In this document: one piece after another, positions 27,035-36,393 of the stretch | Numbering within the stretch: position 1 is the first letter of the stretch | Layout of the letters: the number at the start of each line of letters is the position of its first letter | NCBI RefSeq assembly: GCF_037478135.1 | Contig: NZ_JBBHDV010000016.1 | Span: 1-64,000, forward strand | DNA: 64,000 nucleotides | Source: Denitratimonas sp037478135 | GTDB lineage: Bacteria; Pseudomonadota; Gammaproteobacteria; Xanthomonadales; Xanthomonadaceae | Direction of reading: 5' to 3' | Notes under the pieces: model-generated | Databases searched by the model: none | What the model was told of the DNA's origin: nothing | What the model saw: only the letters and a program-made list of their open reading frames with translations | Program-made: the position numbers and the translations under genes

Positions 27035-27925
27035 TCAACGCGGCTTGCTGCGCGCCAGCGTGATGATCGCCACACCCACCAGAATCACCGCCATCGCGCC
27101 CAGCTCATGCAGATCGAAGGCTTCGTTTGCGAGCAGCACGCCGAACAGCACCGCGATCGGCGGGTTCACATAGGCATAGCTGGTGGCCAGCGCCGGGCGT
27201 ACGTGCTGCAGCAGCCAGATGTAGGCGGTGAAGCCGATGATCGAGCCGAAGGTCACCAGATAGCCCAATGCCAGCACGGCATCCAGTGATGGCCACTGCG
27301 TCATCCGTTCGCCGTTGGCCAGCGCGGCGCCCAGCATCCAGACCGAACCGCACAGCATCTGCCCGGCGGCCGACACGAACGGCGTCGGCAGATCACGCCC
27401 GCGGCTCCAGATCGAACCCCAGGCCCAGGCCACCGGCGCGATCAGCAGCGCGATCATGCCGTGCGGGGTGCCGGTCAGCGAACTGCCGGCATTGAGCCAG
27501 AGCACGCCGGCAAACCCGATCGCCAGCCCGACCCATTCGTTGCCACTGGGCCGCTGGCCGCGCAGCAACGCAAACAGCGCTGCCCACAGCGGCATCGAGG
27601 CGACCGCCACCGCCGCCATGCCGGAGGAGACTTCCTGTTCGGCGTAATTCACCAGGCCGTTGCTGAGCAGCACCATGAAGATCGCCAGCCACCACAGCTG
27701 CCGCCACTGGGTACGTGTGGGTGGCGGCGTGCCGGTTGCGCGCAGCACGGCGTACATCAGCGCCCCGGCCAGACCCATGCGGATCGCACCCAGCAGGAAC
27801 GGCGGAAAACCCTCCAGCGCGAAACGGATCGCCAGATAGGTCGAACCCCAGATCACGTAAAGGGAAAACAGCGCCGCAGCGATGGCCCATGGGCGGGCGG
27901 AAGCGGACGGAACGGGCGCGGACAT
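27035..27925 (-). CDS. yedA: EamA-family drug/metabolite exporter, YedA-like
   Basis: 296 residues with ten predicted transmembrane helices in two EamA repeats (about 12-140 and 152-290). Signatures: LYVIWGSTYLAIRFALEGFP and PFLLGAIRMGLAGALMY in the first repeat; WAWGSIWSRGRDLP and FGSIIGFTAYIWLLQHVRPA in the second. YedA-type proteins export amino acids or similar small molecules. The specific substrate cannot be told. It converges on the DUF481 gene. Confidence 0.87.
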   Translation of the reverse strand: MSAPVPSASARPWAIAAALFSLYVIWGSTYLAIRFALEGFPPFLLGAIRMGLAGALMYAVLRATGTPPPTRTQWRQLWWLAIFMVLLSNGLVNYAEQEVSSGMAAVAVASMPLWAALFALLRGQRPSGNEWVGLAIGFAGVLWLNAGSSLTGTPHGMIALLIAPVAWAWGSIWSRGRDLPTPFVSAAGQMLCGSVWMLGAALANGERMTQWPSLDAVLALGYLVTFGSIIGFTAYIWLLQHVRPALATSYAYVNPPIAVLFGVLLANEAFDLHELGAMAVILVGVAIITLARSKPR

Positions 27926-27948
27926 GGGCAGCAGAGGCCGGGATCAAG

Positions 27949-27984
27949 GCAACGGCGCCATCTGGATGCAGATGGCGCCGTTGC
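27949..27984. terminator. long perfect hairpin downstream of prc
   Basis: GCAACGGCGCCATC and GATGGCGCCGTTGC form a 14-bp perfect stem with an eight-base loop, 34 bases after the prc stop. No T run is present on either strand, so termination is likely but unproven. Confidence 0.6.
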
Positions 27985-28018
27985 GTGGGAGAGAAGTTGG
28001 AGCGGTGTTGCCGCCCGC

Positions 28019-30241
28019 TTAGCGGACGCGCTCGGCCGGTTCCAGTGCCGTATCGGCCAGCGGTGGCGGCAGCACCTGTGCGGCCAGGGTGCGATCGGTA
28101 TCGAGCAGGTTGATCGCGTCCACCAGGATGTGCGCGGCCTCGCGTGCCAGCACGTCCGGCGGGGTGTCCTTCTTCTCTTCCTCGGCATCGCGCGCGGCTT
28201 CGGCCACCAGATCGCGTTCGTCGGCCTGCAGGCCGTCGTCCTCGTTGGAGTCGTGGCCGTTGTCGGCCAGTCCGGCGGCCTTGCGCGCTTCCTCGCGTGC
28301 CTTGCGGCGGGCCTCGTTGCGCTCGCGTTCGGCGCGGCGGACCTCCTCGTTCAGCGATACCGACTTGTCGGCGCGCTGGCGGCGGTATTCGGCCACGTCC
28401 TCGGTCCACCAGATGAATTCCTGGTCGCTCTGCGCGCGCGCCTGGTGGCGGGTTTCCAGCAGCGGCAGCAACGGCTTGAAATTGGCCTGGCGCGAATGCG
28501 GCGCAGCGTCGACCCGGGCCCAGGGCAGGGCATTATCGTAACTGCTTTCACCGTAATCCTCGGCATCCAGCGTCACCGGGAAATCGATGTCCGGGGTCAC
28601 GCCGCGGTGCTGGGTGGAGCCGCCTTCGATGCGGAAGAACTGCGCCACCGTCATTTTCAACTGGCCAAAACCGGACTGCTCGCCACGCACGAACATGTCC
28701 AGATCCACGAGGTTCTGCACCGTGCCCTTGCCGAAGGTCGGCTCGCCGATCACCAGGCCACGGCCGTAGTCCTGGATCGCGGCGGCGAAGATTTCCGAAG
28801 CCGAGGCCGAGGCGCGGTTGACCATCACCGCCAGCGGACCATCCCAGGTGGTGCCGCGCGAGGTGTCACGCTGCACATCGACGCGGCCGCGCGCATCACG
28901 CACCTGCACCACCGGGCCGGAATCGATGAACAGACCGGTCAGTTCGATCGCTTCGGTCAGCGAGCCGCCGCCGTTGTTGCGCAGATCGATGATGACGCCA
29001 TCGACCTTTTCCTGTTTCAGCTCTTCCAGCAGGCGTGCCACGTCGCGGGTGGCGGAGCGGTAGTCGGGTTCATCGCGGCGGCGGCCTTCGAAATCCTGGT
29101 AGAAGGTGGGCAGTTCGATCAGGCCCACGCGCTGCACGCGCTGGTCCTCGCCCGTGTCTTCACCTTTGGCCTCGCCGACGCTGATGATCGACTTCTTCGC
29201 GGCCTGCTCCTCCAGCTTCACCTTCTGCCGCGCCAGCGTCACGGTGCGGTGTTCGCCGTCGTTGCCGGCATCGGCCGGCAGCACATCGAGCCGCAGCCAG
29301 GTGTCCTTCTTGCCGCGGATCAGGTCCACGACATCGTCCAGACGCCAGCCGACCACATCCACAATCGGGCCGTCCTTGCCCTGGCCGACACCATAGATGC
29401 GGTCGCCGGGCTTGACCTGGCCGGACATCGCCGCCGGCCCGCCGGGCACGATCGAGCGCACCACGGTGACTTCCTCGTCATTGATCTGCAGCACCGCGCC
29501 GATGCCTTCCAGCGACAGCCGCATCGACATGTTGAAGTTCTCGGTGGTGCGCGGATTCATGTACGAGGTATGCGGTTCGATTGCGCCGGTGTAGGCGTTC
29601 ATGAAGGTCTGGAACACGTCCTCGCCACGGATCGCGCGGGCGCGGGATTCGTAGTTGGCATAGCGCTTGTCCAGCGTCTCGCGGATCGCGTCGGCTTCCT
29701 TGCCGGCCAGTTTCAGGCGCAGCACATCGTTCTTGACGCGCTTGCGCCAGATCTCGTCCAGTTCGTCGCTGCTTTGCGCCCAGGGCGCCTTCTTGCGGTC
29801 GAAGTCCCAGGTTTCGTCGACGCTGAAATCGATTTCGGTCTTGAGGAACTCGCGCGCAAAGCGGGTGCGGTCGCCGACCCGCTGCAGATAGACGTTGAAC
29901 ATGTCGAAGGCCGGCTGCAGCTGGCGGTTGCGCAATGCATCGTCGAGCTTGTCGCGCAGCGGCGCGAAGCCTTCCACGTCGGCGGCCAGCAGGAACATGC
30001 GGTCGCGGTCCAGCGATTCGAGATAACGGTCGTAGATGCGTGCCGACAGCGCATCGTCCAGCGGCAGCGGCTGGTAGTGGTAACGGCTGTTGCTCAGCAG
30101 CTGCGTGACCAGTGTCGCGGTGTCCAGCTGGGTGGCGGTGGGTGCCAGCGTGACCGGCTCGGCCGGCGTGCTGCGGGCTTGTGCACCGGCGGCCATGAAC
30201 AGGGCCAGACCCAGGGCGATCAACGAGCGCTTTGCGAACAT
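28019..30241 (-). CDS. prc: tail-specific periplasmic protease (C-terminal processing peptidase, S41A)
   Basis: 740 residues from ATG at 30241, where the signal peptide begins (KRSLIALGLALFMAAGAQA). Order of domains: an N-terminal helical region with YDRYLESLDRDRMFLLAADV, a PDZ domain (about 230-320: GIGAVLQINDEEVTVVRSIV, GGPAAMSGQVKPGDRIYGVG), then the S41 core. The Ser is in NRASASASEIFAAAIQD and the Lys in PTFGKGTVQ. A DUF3340-type tail rich in Arg and Glu ends the protein. It degrades or trims periplasmic proteins and in E. coli acts on cell-wall enzymes. Confidence 0.95.
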   Translation of the reverse strand: MFAKRSLIALGLALFMAAGAQARSTPAEPVTLAPTATQLDTATLVTQLLSNSRYHYQPLPLDDALSARIYDRYLESLDRDRMFLLAADVEGFAPLRDKLDDALRNRQLQPAFDMFNVYLQRVGDRTRFAREFLKTEIDFSVDETWDFDRKKAPWAQSSDELDEIWRKRVKNDVLRLKLAGKEADAIRETLDKRYANYESRARAIRGEDVFQTFMNAYTGAIEPHTSYMNPRTTENFNMSMRLSLEGIGAVLQINDEEVTVVRSIVPGGPAAMSGQVKPGDRIYGVGQGKDGPIVDVVGWRLDDVVDLIRGKKDTWLRLDVLPADAGNDGEHRTVTLARQKVKLEEQAAKKSIISVGEAKGEDTGEDQRVQRVGLIELPTFYQDFEGRRRDEPDYRSATRDVARLLEELKQEKVDGVIIDLRNNGGGSLTEAIELTGLFIDSGPVVQVRDARGRVDVQRDTSRGTTWDGPLAVMVNRASASASEIFAAAIQDYGRGLVIGEPTFGKGTVQNLVDLDMFVRGEQSGFGQLKMTVAQFFRIEGGSTQHRGVTPDIDFPVTLDAEDYGESSYDNALPWARVDAAPHSRQANFKPLLPLLETRHQARAQSDQEFIWWTEDVAEYRRQRADKSVSLNEEVRRAERERNEARRKAREEARKAAGLADNGHDSNEDDGLQADERDLVAEAARDAEEEKKDTPPDVLAREAAHILVDAINLLDTDRTLAAQVLPPPLADTALEPAERVR

Positions 30242-30659
30242 GGGGAAACCTTTGAAGACGGAAAAGCCGGGGATCTCCCGGGGTCGCACGGCGGCGATAC
30301 GGTTGCCAGCCTGCCAACTGGCCGCCGGTTCGGCAAGCGCCAGAATGAACGGATATCAGGGCGCGATGGCGAACACACCAGTCCTGCATGCACCGCGACG
30401 GCGGGTGGTGCCCCGCAGGTTCATGTGTGGTGACGTGCTTTGAGCGTGGCTGGCACGGGAAAGTTCAGCCACACCTGCGGGTTGGCCGACGCCACGGGTA
30501 TACAATATCCGCCGCTGTTGGCCGACTTCTCTCCCGGCTCACGGCTGCACGGAGCCAGTCGCCGCCAGCGCCCCATGCCCGCGTCGTTGCCGACACCGGA
30601 CATCGCACCGCAATTGCGGGAAAATTTCACCCTTGCATCCATCCCAACAGGAGTTCCCG
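30242..30659. other. intergenic region between prc and carbonic anhydrase
   Basis: The 418 bases between the divergent prc and carbonic anhydrase genes hold no convincing gene. They must contain both promoters. I cannot place promoter boxes with confidence. Confidence 0.5.
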
Positions 30660-31280
30660 ATGATCCCGGCAGACCAGGCCCTGATTCGCCTGCGCGAAGG
30701 CAACCGCCGCTTTGTCGAAAGTCTGGCCGCCTCCGATACCGTGGCCCGCAAGCTGGAGCTGGACTGCAACCGCATGCCGTTCGCGATCGTGCTGGGGTGT
30801 TCGGATGCGCGGGTGCCGGCCGAGCTGGTGTTCGACCAGGGCCTGGGCGATTTGTTCGTGATCCGGGTGGCCGGCAACATCGTCTCGCCGTCGCAGATCG
30901 GCAGCGTCGAGTTCGCTGCCGAGCGTTTCGGCGTGCGTCTGGTGGTGGTGCTGGGTCATACCCAGTGCGGAGCGATCCGCGCCACGATCGAGCAGTTGCA
31001 GACCCCGGCCGAAAGCCAGTCGCCGAACCTGCGTTCGATCGTGGACCGGGTGCGGCCGGCGCTGGAAGGCCTGCTGCACACGGATCTGCGCAACGATCCG
31101 GAGGCGCTGGCGCTGCAGGGCATGCGCGCCAACATCGGCATCTCGGTCAGCCATCTGCGCTATGGCTCGCCGGTGCTGGAATCGCTGATCCTCAACGATG
31201 GTCTGCGCATCGTCGGGGCCGAATATTCGGTCCAGACCGGCGAGGTCACCTTTCTGGAAGGCCCGCGCGGGCTGGAATGA
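30660..31280 (+). CDS. beta-class carbonic anhydrase
   Basis: 206 residues from ATG at 30660 (AGGAG eight bases upstream). Zinc ligands and the catalytic dyad are all present: Cys47, Asp49 and Arg51 in LGCSDARVPAE, then His100 and Cys103 in VVVLGHTQCGA. It interconverts CO2 and bicarbonate, probably in the cytosol. The gene stands alone, divergent from prc and converging on the 31332 gene. Confidence 0.93.
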   Translation: MIPADQALIRLREGNRRFVESLAASDTVARKLELDCNRMPFAIVLGCSDARVPAELVFDQGLGDLFVIRVAGNIVSPSQIGSVEFAAERFGVRLVVVLGHTQCGAIRATIEQLQTPAESQSPNLRSIVDRVRPALEGLLHTDLRNDPEALALQGMRANIGISVSHLRYGSPVLESLILNDGLRIVGAEYSVQTGEVTFLEGPRGLE

Positions 31281-31331
31281 AGTGAAGTGCTGAAGTGACG
31301 CAGGCGCGGCGCGTGAACGCCGCGCACCGGT

Positions 31332-32102
31332 TCATTCGGGCGTGGCCACTTCGCTGACCTGGCCGTTCTGGATCAGCCAGGTGCGGTCATTGGCGGTGGT
31401 CGTCACGTACAGCGGCTTGCCCAGCATCTGCGCCACGTAGACGTGCAGTTCGTTCGGATGCGCGGCACCGGCATCGGTCACCTGCAACGCCGGCGCGTCG
31501 GCCGAATCCTGCAACAGCGCGCAATCGGCGGCCAGCGGCAGCACTTGCTGTACTGCATTGCCGTCGGCGCTGATGTCGATCCGCAGGGTGCCGCCCAGCA
31601 GATGCACATCGGGGAACGCCGAGCGCGGCATCAGATAGGCATGCCAGCGGCCGTCATCGCCGGGCAGCACGAGGGTGTCGTAGGTGGTGGAACATTCCGG
31701 ATGATCGACCCGCTCGGCACGCTGGCGGGCGTGGAACTGGGCTGCAAGGCGCGGCGGCACCGGCATCCGTTCGAGCCGTTCAAGCTCGTCCAGCGGCTGG
31801 CCGGAACTGCTCATCGCGATGCGGAAACGGCCGACCACTTCATTGTCGGAATTCTGCCCGACGAAGGTCAGCGTGTAGGCACTGCCACGCGGTTCCCAGA
31901 CCCAGCCCAGAACATCATCGTCGCGGCGGAACGAGCGCGTCTCCTCGGCCTCGATCAGCGCGGCCTGCGCGACCCGGTCCAGCTCCAGCAATGCCTTCCC
32001 GCGCTGCTCGATCTGGCGCAGTGTCGATGCGTCCTGAGCCTGTGCCGCAGCGGCCGCCGACACTGCAAAGACACTGAAAATCAGATAGTTGAACAATCGC
32101 AT
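31332..32102 (-). CDS. secreted protein of unknown family, paralogue of the next gene
   Basis: 256 residues from ATG at 32102, with GGAGG upstream. A signal peptide (YLIFSVFAVSAAAAAQA) is followed by an N-terminal helical part (STLRQIEQRGKALLELDRVA) and then by strands. The C-terminal motif GKPLYVTTTANDRTWLIQNG is shared with the neighbouring gene at 32251, as are FPDVHLLGGTLR and HPNELHVY. Two Cys residues (PECS, ADCALLQ) also align with the paralogue. I do not recognise the family. A periplasmic or outer-membrane-associated role is likely. Confidence 0.8.
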   Translation of the reverse strand: MRLFNYLIFSVFAVSAAAAAQAQDASTLRQIEQRGKALLELDRVAQAALIEAEETRSFRRDDDVLGWVWEPRGSAYTLTFVGQNSDNEVVGRFRIAMSSSGQPLDELERLERMPVPPRLAAQFHARQRAERVDHPECSTTYDTLVLPGDDGRWHAYLMPRSAFPDVHLLGGTLRIDISADGNAVQQVLPLAADCALLQDSADAPALQVTDAGAAHPNELHVYVAQMLGKPLYVTTTANDRTWLIQNGQVSEVATPE

Positions 32103-32250
32103 CGTACCCTCCTGTTTTGTCATCGGACGCCACCGGTGTGCCGCGTGGGCGGCGTCCGGCGACTGCGTGCAAGGCGACCACACGGCGCGCATCGCACTGC
32201 AACAAAAAGGCACTATAGCAATTGCAGCCGCGCCGGCACGCGCGGCGGAC

Positions 32251-33033
32251 TTATCCAGCGCTGGCGGGAATCCCGGTCACCGGGTGGATACGACCCTCCT
32301 GGATCAGCCAGGTGCGGCCATTCGGCGTGGTTGTCACATACAGCGGCTTGCCGGCCTGCTGGCTGATGTAGACATGCAGCTCGTTCGGCAAGGTGGCACG
32401 GTCCTCGGCGAACAGCAGCGCGCCGGAAGTGGGTTTGTTCTGGAGAATCACGCACTCGGAAGCAAGTGCCTGCACGCCGGTCACGGCATCACCGGAAGAA
32501 GACAGCTCGACGCGATAGCTGCCGCCCAGCAGGTACACATCCGGGAATGCCGCACGCGGCAGCACGTAGGCACGCCAACCTTCGGCATCGGGCAGCACCA
32601 GGGTTTCGATCTCGTTGGCGCATTGCATCCGCTCCACGCCCTCGGCTTTCCTGCCGATGCTGTACTGCATCGCGAGATGCCCTTGCAGCGGCGCAGGATC
32701 AATCCGCTCCAGCGCCTGCATCACCCTGCCGGAACGATCCATCGCGATGCGATACAGGCCCACCGGAACGCCACCATCGACACCCACGAAAACGATGGAG
32801 ATGGCATCGGAGCGGATATCGGCCACCCACCCCTGCACCCGCTCATCGCGCCGGAACGCACGCGATTTTTCGCCCTCCCTGGCCGCCACCCGCACCGCAC
32901 GATCAATCTGGTGCAGCGATGCGCCGAGCTGCTCGATCTCGCGCAGCGCATCGCTCTCCTGAGCATGCACCGGAGCCGGCACCTGAAGCATCACCAGCAT
33001 CGTGATGCCAAGAACACAGGCACGAAACAACAT
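32251..33033 (-). CDS. secreted protein of unknown family, tandem paralogue
   Basis: 260 residues from ATG at 33033. A signal peptide (VLGITMLVMLQVPAPVHA) is followed by QESDALREIEQLGASLHQID, parallel to the start of the 31332 protein. It shares RSFRRDD/RAFRRDE, FPDVYLLGGSYRVE, LPNELHVY and KPLYVTTTPNGRTWLIQEG. The two genes lie head to tail with 148 bases between them and are clearly a tandem duplication that has since diverged. Function unknown. Confidence 0.8.
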   Translation of the reverse strand: MLFRACVLGITMLVMLQVPAPVHAQESDALREIEQLGASLHQIDRAVRVAAREGEKSRAFRRDERVQGWVADIRSDAISIVFVGVDGGVPVGLYRIAMDRSGRVMQALERIDPAPLQGHLAMQYSIGRKAEGVERMQCANEIETLVLPDAEGWRAYVLPRAAFPDVYLLGGSYRVELSSSGDAVTGVQALASECVILQNKPTSGALLFAEDRATLPNELHVYISQQAGKPLYVTTTPNGRTWLIQEGRIHPVTGIPASAG

Positions 33034-33236
33034 GGCAGATCCCCTTGGACGATCCCGGCACCATGGCAGGCACCTCATGCCACGGACTATTGCACCGCAT
33101 CATTACACCCGTGTGCCAACTCGACCACAAAACGCTACCTTTGCATGCCACTACCCTGATTTGCGTGATGCTGCCCAGGCATCACGCAACTCCCGCCGCC
33201 AGATGGCGCCACGCGCCCGTTCCCGAGAGCACCGCC

Positions 33237-33659
33237 ATGCGTCATGCCTTTCTCGTCCTGCTTTTCATCACACTGGCCGCTTGCGCCAGCACACCTCTCC
33301 CGGAGTACGAGCCGGCCACGCCCGACCCCATCCACACCAGTCGCAATTCACTGGACTGGGCAGGCACCTATGTCGGCGTGCTGCCCTGTGCCGACTGTCC
33401 CGGCATCGAAAACCGCCTGATCCTTGCATCAGACGGCAGCTACGAACTGCATGTGCGCTATCTCGATCGCGAGGCGGAACCGCGCGTGACGAATGGCAGC
33501 TTCGCCTGGACCTACGACGGCAACCACATCCAGCTTGATGCAGCCGGCGACAACGCCTTCTTCGCCGTGCATGAAGGCAGCCTGCTGCGCCGCTTCGCCG
33601 ATGGCACCTGGCCAGAGCCCGAGCAGGCTGCACAGATGCGCCTGCATCGCCAGCCCTGA
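33237..33659 (+). CDS. NlpE-like lipoprotein
   Basis: 140 residues from ATG at 33237. The lipobox LAAC gives a lipidated Cys16. The conserved NlpE N-terminal signature WAGTYVGVLPCADCPGIENR contains the CxxC pair, and RVTNGSFAWTYDGNHIQLD follows. NlpE in E. coli senses copper, surface contact and lipoprotein trafficking faults through the Cpx system. This protein is only the N-terminal domain. No cpx genes are nearby. It diverges from the paralogue pair. Confidence 0.85.
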   Translation: MRHAFLVLLFITLAACASTPLPEYEPATPDPIHTSRNSLDWAGTYVGVLPCADCPGIENRLILASDGSYELHVRYLDREAEPRVTNGSFAWTYDGNHIQLDAAGDNAFFAVHEGSLLRRFADGTWPEPEQAAQMRLHRQP

Positions 33660-33704
33660 GCCCCTGGTTGGGCCAAACCGGACCGGATAGTCCAGAATCG
33701 CCCC

Positions 33705-36290
33705 ATGCACTATCGCTTCGATACGTTTTCATTCGACGCCCACACACTGCAACTGCATGGACCGCAGGGCCAGATTCCGCTGCGCCCGATGACCGCGCGA
33801 CTGCTTCTGGCCCTGATCGAAGCCTCACCCAAGTTGCTTGGTCGCGATGCCCTGCTCGATCAAGTCTGGGGCCGACAGGCCGTCAGTGCGGGTGTCGTCA
33901 AGCAATCCATCCACGAACTGCGCCAAGCGTTGGGTGAATCGGCACAACACCCGCAACTGATCGAGAACCTTCCGCGCCTGGGCTACCGTCTCAACGCCGT
34001 TGTCCAGCGCAACACAGCAGAAGCCCCTGCCGTCGAACCAGACCCTGCCTCCAGCACCGAAACGCCGCAGCGGCGTCCTGCCGCTCCACTGGTGTTGGTG
34101 CTGCCGGCGCTTGCCGTCGTTGTTGTCATCGGCCTGCTGATTTGGCGGCCCTGGGCACCTGTCGAAGACCACGGTGCCATCCCTGCTCGGCAACAACAGC
34201 ACCACGTGATGCATGACGGCCATCCCCGAACCCCGCAGGCGCTCAACGACTATCGTCGTGGGCTCGATGCCTCGGCCCAAGGCGACCTGCACAACGCCCG
34301 CCTCCTTCTGGAAAAAAGCCTCGCCCACGAACCCGATGCTCCCGCCAGCATGGCCGCGCTGGCCGACATCCTGGTCCGTGCCGGCAACCGCCGCCAGGCC
34401 CTGCAATGGGCGCAGGCCGCCGACCAGGCCGCCGCCGCCCTGCCGCGCGTGGAACAATTGCGCACGGCGGCCTTCCTGCACGGCCTGAACTACCACTGGG
34501 ACGAAGCCGCCAGCGCCTTGCAGGCCCTGTTCGAACTCAACCCCGGCGATGCCGACAGCGGCCTGCGCCTGACCCAGGCCCTGCTCGCCCATGGCCGCCT
34601 GAGCGAGGCCGAAACCACGCTCGATCGCCTCGCCGCGCTGCCTGCCCCGGCCCTGGACCGTTTCCGCCTGGCCCTGATGCAGGCCAGCCTGGCCACCGCC
34701 CAGGGCAACCATCGCGCCCGTCTGGAAGCGGCCGAACAGGCCCTGCAACACGCCGCCTCGCCCAGCCAGCGCCACCAGGCCAGCCTCCAGGCCGCCTGGG
34801 CCAACCTGCTCCTGGGCCAGCCGGACCTCGCCCGCCAGCGCCTGGACGCCCCCGACTTCCCCGGCACCGGCATCACCCCCGGCGATGCCCTCGCCGCCGC
34901 CCTGCTGCGCGCCACCCTGGCGCGCGATGCCGGCCAGTTCGACGTGGCGCTGGCCGCCTTCGACCACATCGCCCAGGAGGCCACCCACCTGGGCCAGGAC
35001 ACCTTCGCCGCACGCGCCCTGCGCGAAGCCGCCTACGTCCAGATCCGCGCCGGCAACCCCGCTGACGCCATCGCCCGCCTCGACACCGCCATCGAACGCC
35101 TCATCGCGCACGGCGACCTGCGCGAACTGGCCAGTGCCCGCAACATCCTGGCCCTGGCGCACCAGACCCATGGCGACATGGACAGCGCCGCCGACGCCGG
35201 CCAGGCCGCGCTGGAGGCCTACATCCGGGCTGGCGACCGCATCGGCGAAGCCGCCGCCCGCATCCAGACCGGCACCCTGCTCGCCCGCAGCGGACGCAGC
35301 GACGAAGCCCAGGGCCACTGGGAACGCGCCCACACCCTGTTCGCCGACATCGGCGACCGGCGCGGCATCGCCACCGCCCTGAGTAACCTCGCCATCCTGC
35401 ACGGCTGGGCCGGCCGCGCCGACGCCGCCCGCCAGGCCAATACCACCGCCCTGACGCACTTCCGCGAACTGGGCGTCCTGCCCGACGTGGCCCGCCTGCA
35501 ATTCAACATGGGTGTGGAAGACCGTGGCGCAGGCGACCTGGCCCAGGCCAAGGCCCGCTTCCTCGAAGCCATCGACGCCTTCCAGCGCGTCGGTGCCCGC
35601 GACCACCACGCCCAGGCCGTCATCAGCCTGGCCGAACTGCACCTGACCCAGGCCGACCCGGCCAGCGCCGCCGCCCTGCTCGACCAACTGGAAACCCCCG
35701 AAAGCCTCAGCGTCCAGCCGCGCAGCGCCCTGCTCACCGCGCGCGCACGGCTGGCTGCGGTGCGGGGCGAATACGAAACCGCCGAAACCGGCTTTCGCCA
35801 AGCCCTGGCGCTGCGCGAACAGGCCGGCCTGGCCGACTGGATGCGCCTGAGCACCCTGGACCTGGCCGACCTCCAGGCCCGGCACCGGCACCTGACCCAG
35901 GCCGAACCCGCCCTGCGCCAGGTCCGCAGCGCCCTGCTGGAGGCCGGAAAACTCGGCAACGCCATGCAGGCCGGCATCAGCCTGGCCGCCGTCCTGGCCG
36001 CCCAGCACCGCCACCAGGCCGCCCTGGCCCTGCTCGACCGCCTCGAACCCATCCGCGAAACCCACGCCGACGCGCACCAGACCCTGCGCATGGAACTGGT
36101 CCGCGCCGCCATCCGCGAACAGGGCCGCGACGACGCCCTGCGCAGCGTCGCCGCCAGCGCCCGCCACCAGGGTTTCGAACTGCTCGCCCTGCGCGCCGAC
36201 CTGCTGCGCGGCGGCGCAGCGGCCAGCCGCGCCAGCGCCATCCTGCAAACACGCGGTATCGCCTTGCCGCACGACGCCTTGCCGATGTAA
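33705..36290 (+). CDS. CadC-type membrane regulator: winged helix, one transmembrane helix, TPR repeats
   Basis: 861 residues. An OmpR-type winged-helix DNA-binding domain (about 5-100: LRPMTARLLLALIEASPKLL; VVKQSIHELRQALGESAQHP; RLGYRL) is followed by one transmembrane helix (128-147) and a Pro-rich linker. About fifteen TPR-like helical repeats run to the C terminus. No receiver domain is present, so it is a one-component regulator that senses through the periplasmic TPR region, like CadC/ToxR. Codon use is extremely C-rich. Targets are unknown; the NlpE-like gene lies 45 bases upstream on the same strand. Confidence 0.88.
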   Translation: MHYRFDTFSFDAHTLQLHGPQGQIPLRPMTARLLLALIEASPKLLGRDALLDQVWGRQAVSAGVVKQSIHELRQALGESAQHPQLIENLPRLGYRLNAVVQRNTAEAPAVEPDPASSTETPQRRPAAPLVLVLPALAVVVVIGLLIWRPWAPVEDHGAIPARQQQHHVMHDGHPRTPQALNDYRRGLDASAQGDLHNARLLLEKSLAHEPDAPASMAALADILVRAGNRRQALQWAQAADQAAAALPRVEQLRTAAFLHGLNYHWDEAASALQALFELNPGDADSGLRLTQALLAHGRLSEAETTLDRLAALPAPALDRFRLALMQASLATAQGNHRARLEAAEQALQHAASPSQRHQASLQAAWANLLLGQPDLARQRLDAPDFPGTGITPGDALAAALLRATLARDAGQFDVALAAFDHIAQEATHLGQDTFAARALREAAYVQIRAGNPADAIARLDTAIERLIAHGDLRELASARNILALAHQTHGDMDSAADAGQAALEAYIRAGDRIGEAAARIQTGTLLARSGRSDEAQGHWERAHTLFADIGDRRGIATALSNLAILHGWAGRADAARQANTTALTHFRELGVLPDVARLQFNMGVEDRGAGDLAQAKARFLEAIDAFQRVGARDHHAQAVISLAELHLTQADPASAAALLDQLETPESLSVQPRSALLTARARLAAVRGEYETAETGFRQALALREQAGLADWMRLSTLDLADLQARHRHLTQAEPALRQVRSALLEAGKLGNAMQAGISLAAVLAAQHRHQAALALLDRLEPIRETHADAHQTLRMELVRAAIREQGRDDALRSVAASARHQGFELLALRADLLRGGAAASRASAILQTRGIALPHDALPM

Positions 36291-36320
36291 CCCGGGCACC
36301 TCCCCCGGCGCAGGTCGGGG

Positions 36321-36393
36321 CTACGTCCCCGACGGCGTGGCACCCACGCTCGCCACGCCGCGCGCGTAGGCGCGACCTACGTCCCCGACGGCG
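36321..36393. repeat. two direct copies of a 17-base dispersed repeat
   Basis: CTACGTCCCCGACGGCG occurs at 36321-36337 and again at 36377-36393, 56 bases apart. The second copy forms the last five codons and the TAG stop of the leftward gene at 36377. The surrounding sequence (GGCGCGACCTACG) is of the kind of dispersed intergenic repeat common in these genomes. Confidence 0.75.

Noticed and set aside
27461..30433. Long open frame on the plus strand opposite the EamA and prc genes
   Set aside because: Both genes on the minus strand have clear domains and catalytic residues; this frame has no known motif.
33825..36299. Gly/Gln-rich frame opposite the winged-helix/TPR regulator
   Set aside because: Mirror of a C-rich gene. 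It has no signal, domain or ribosome-binding site of its own.
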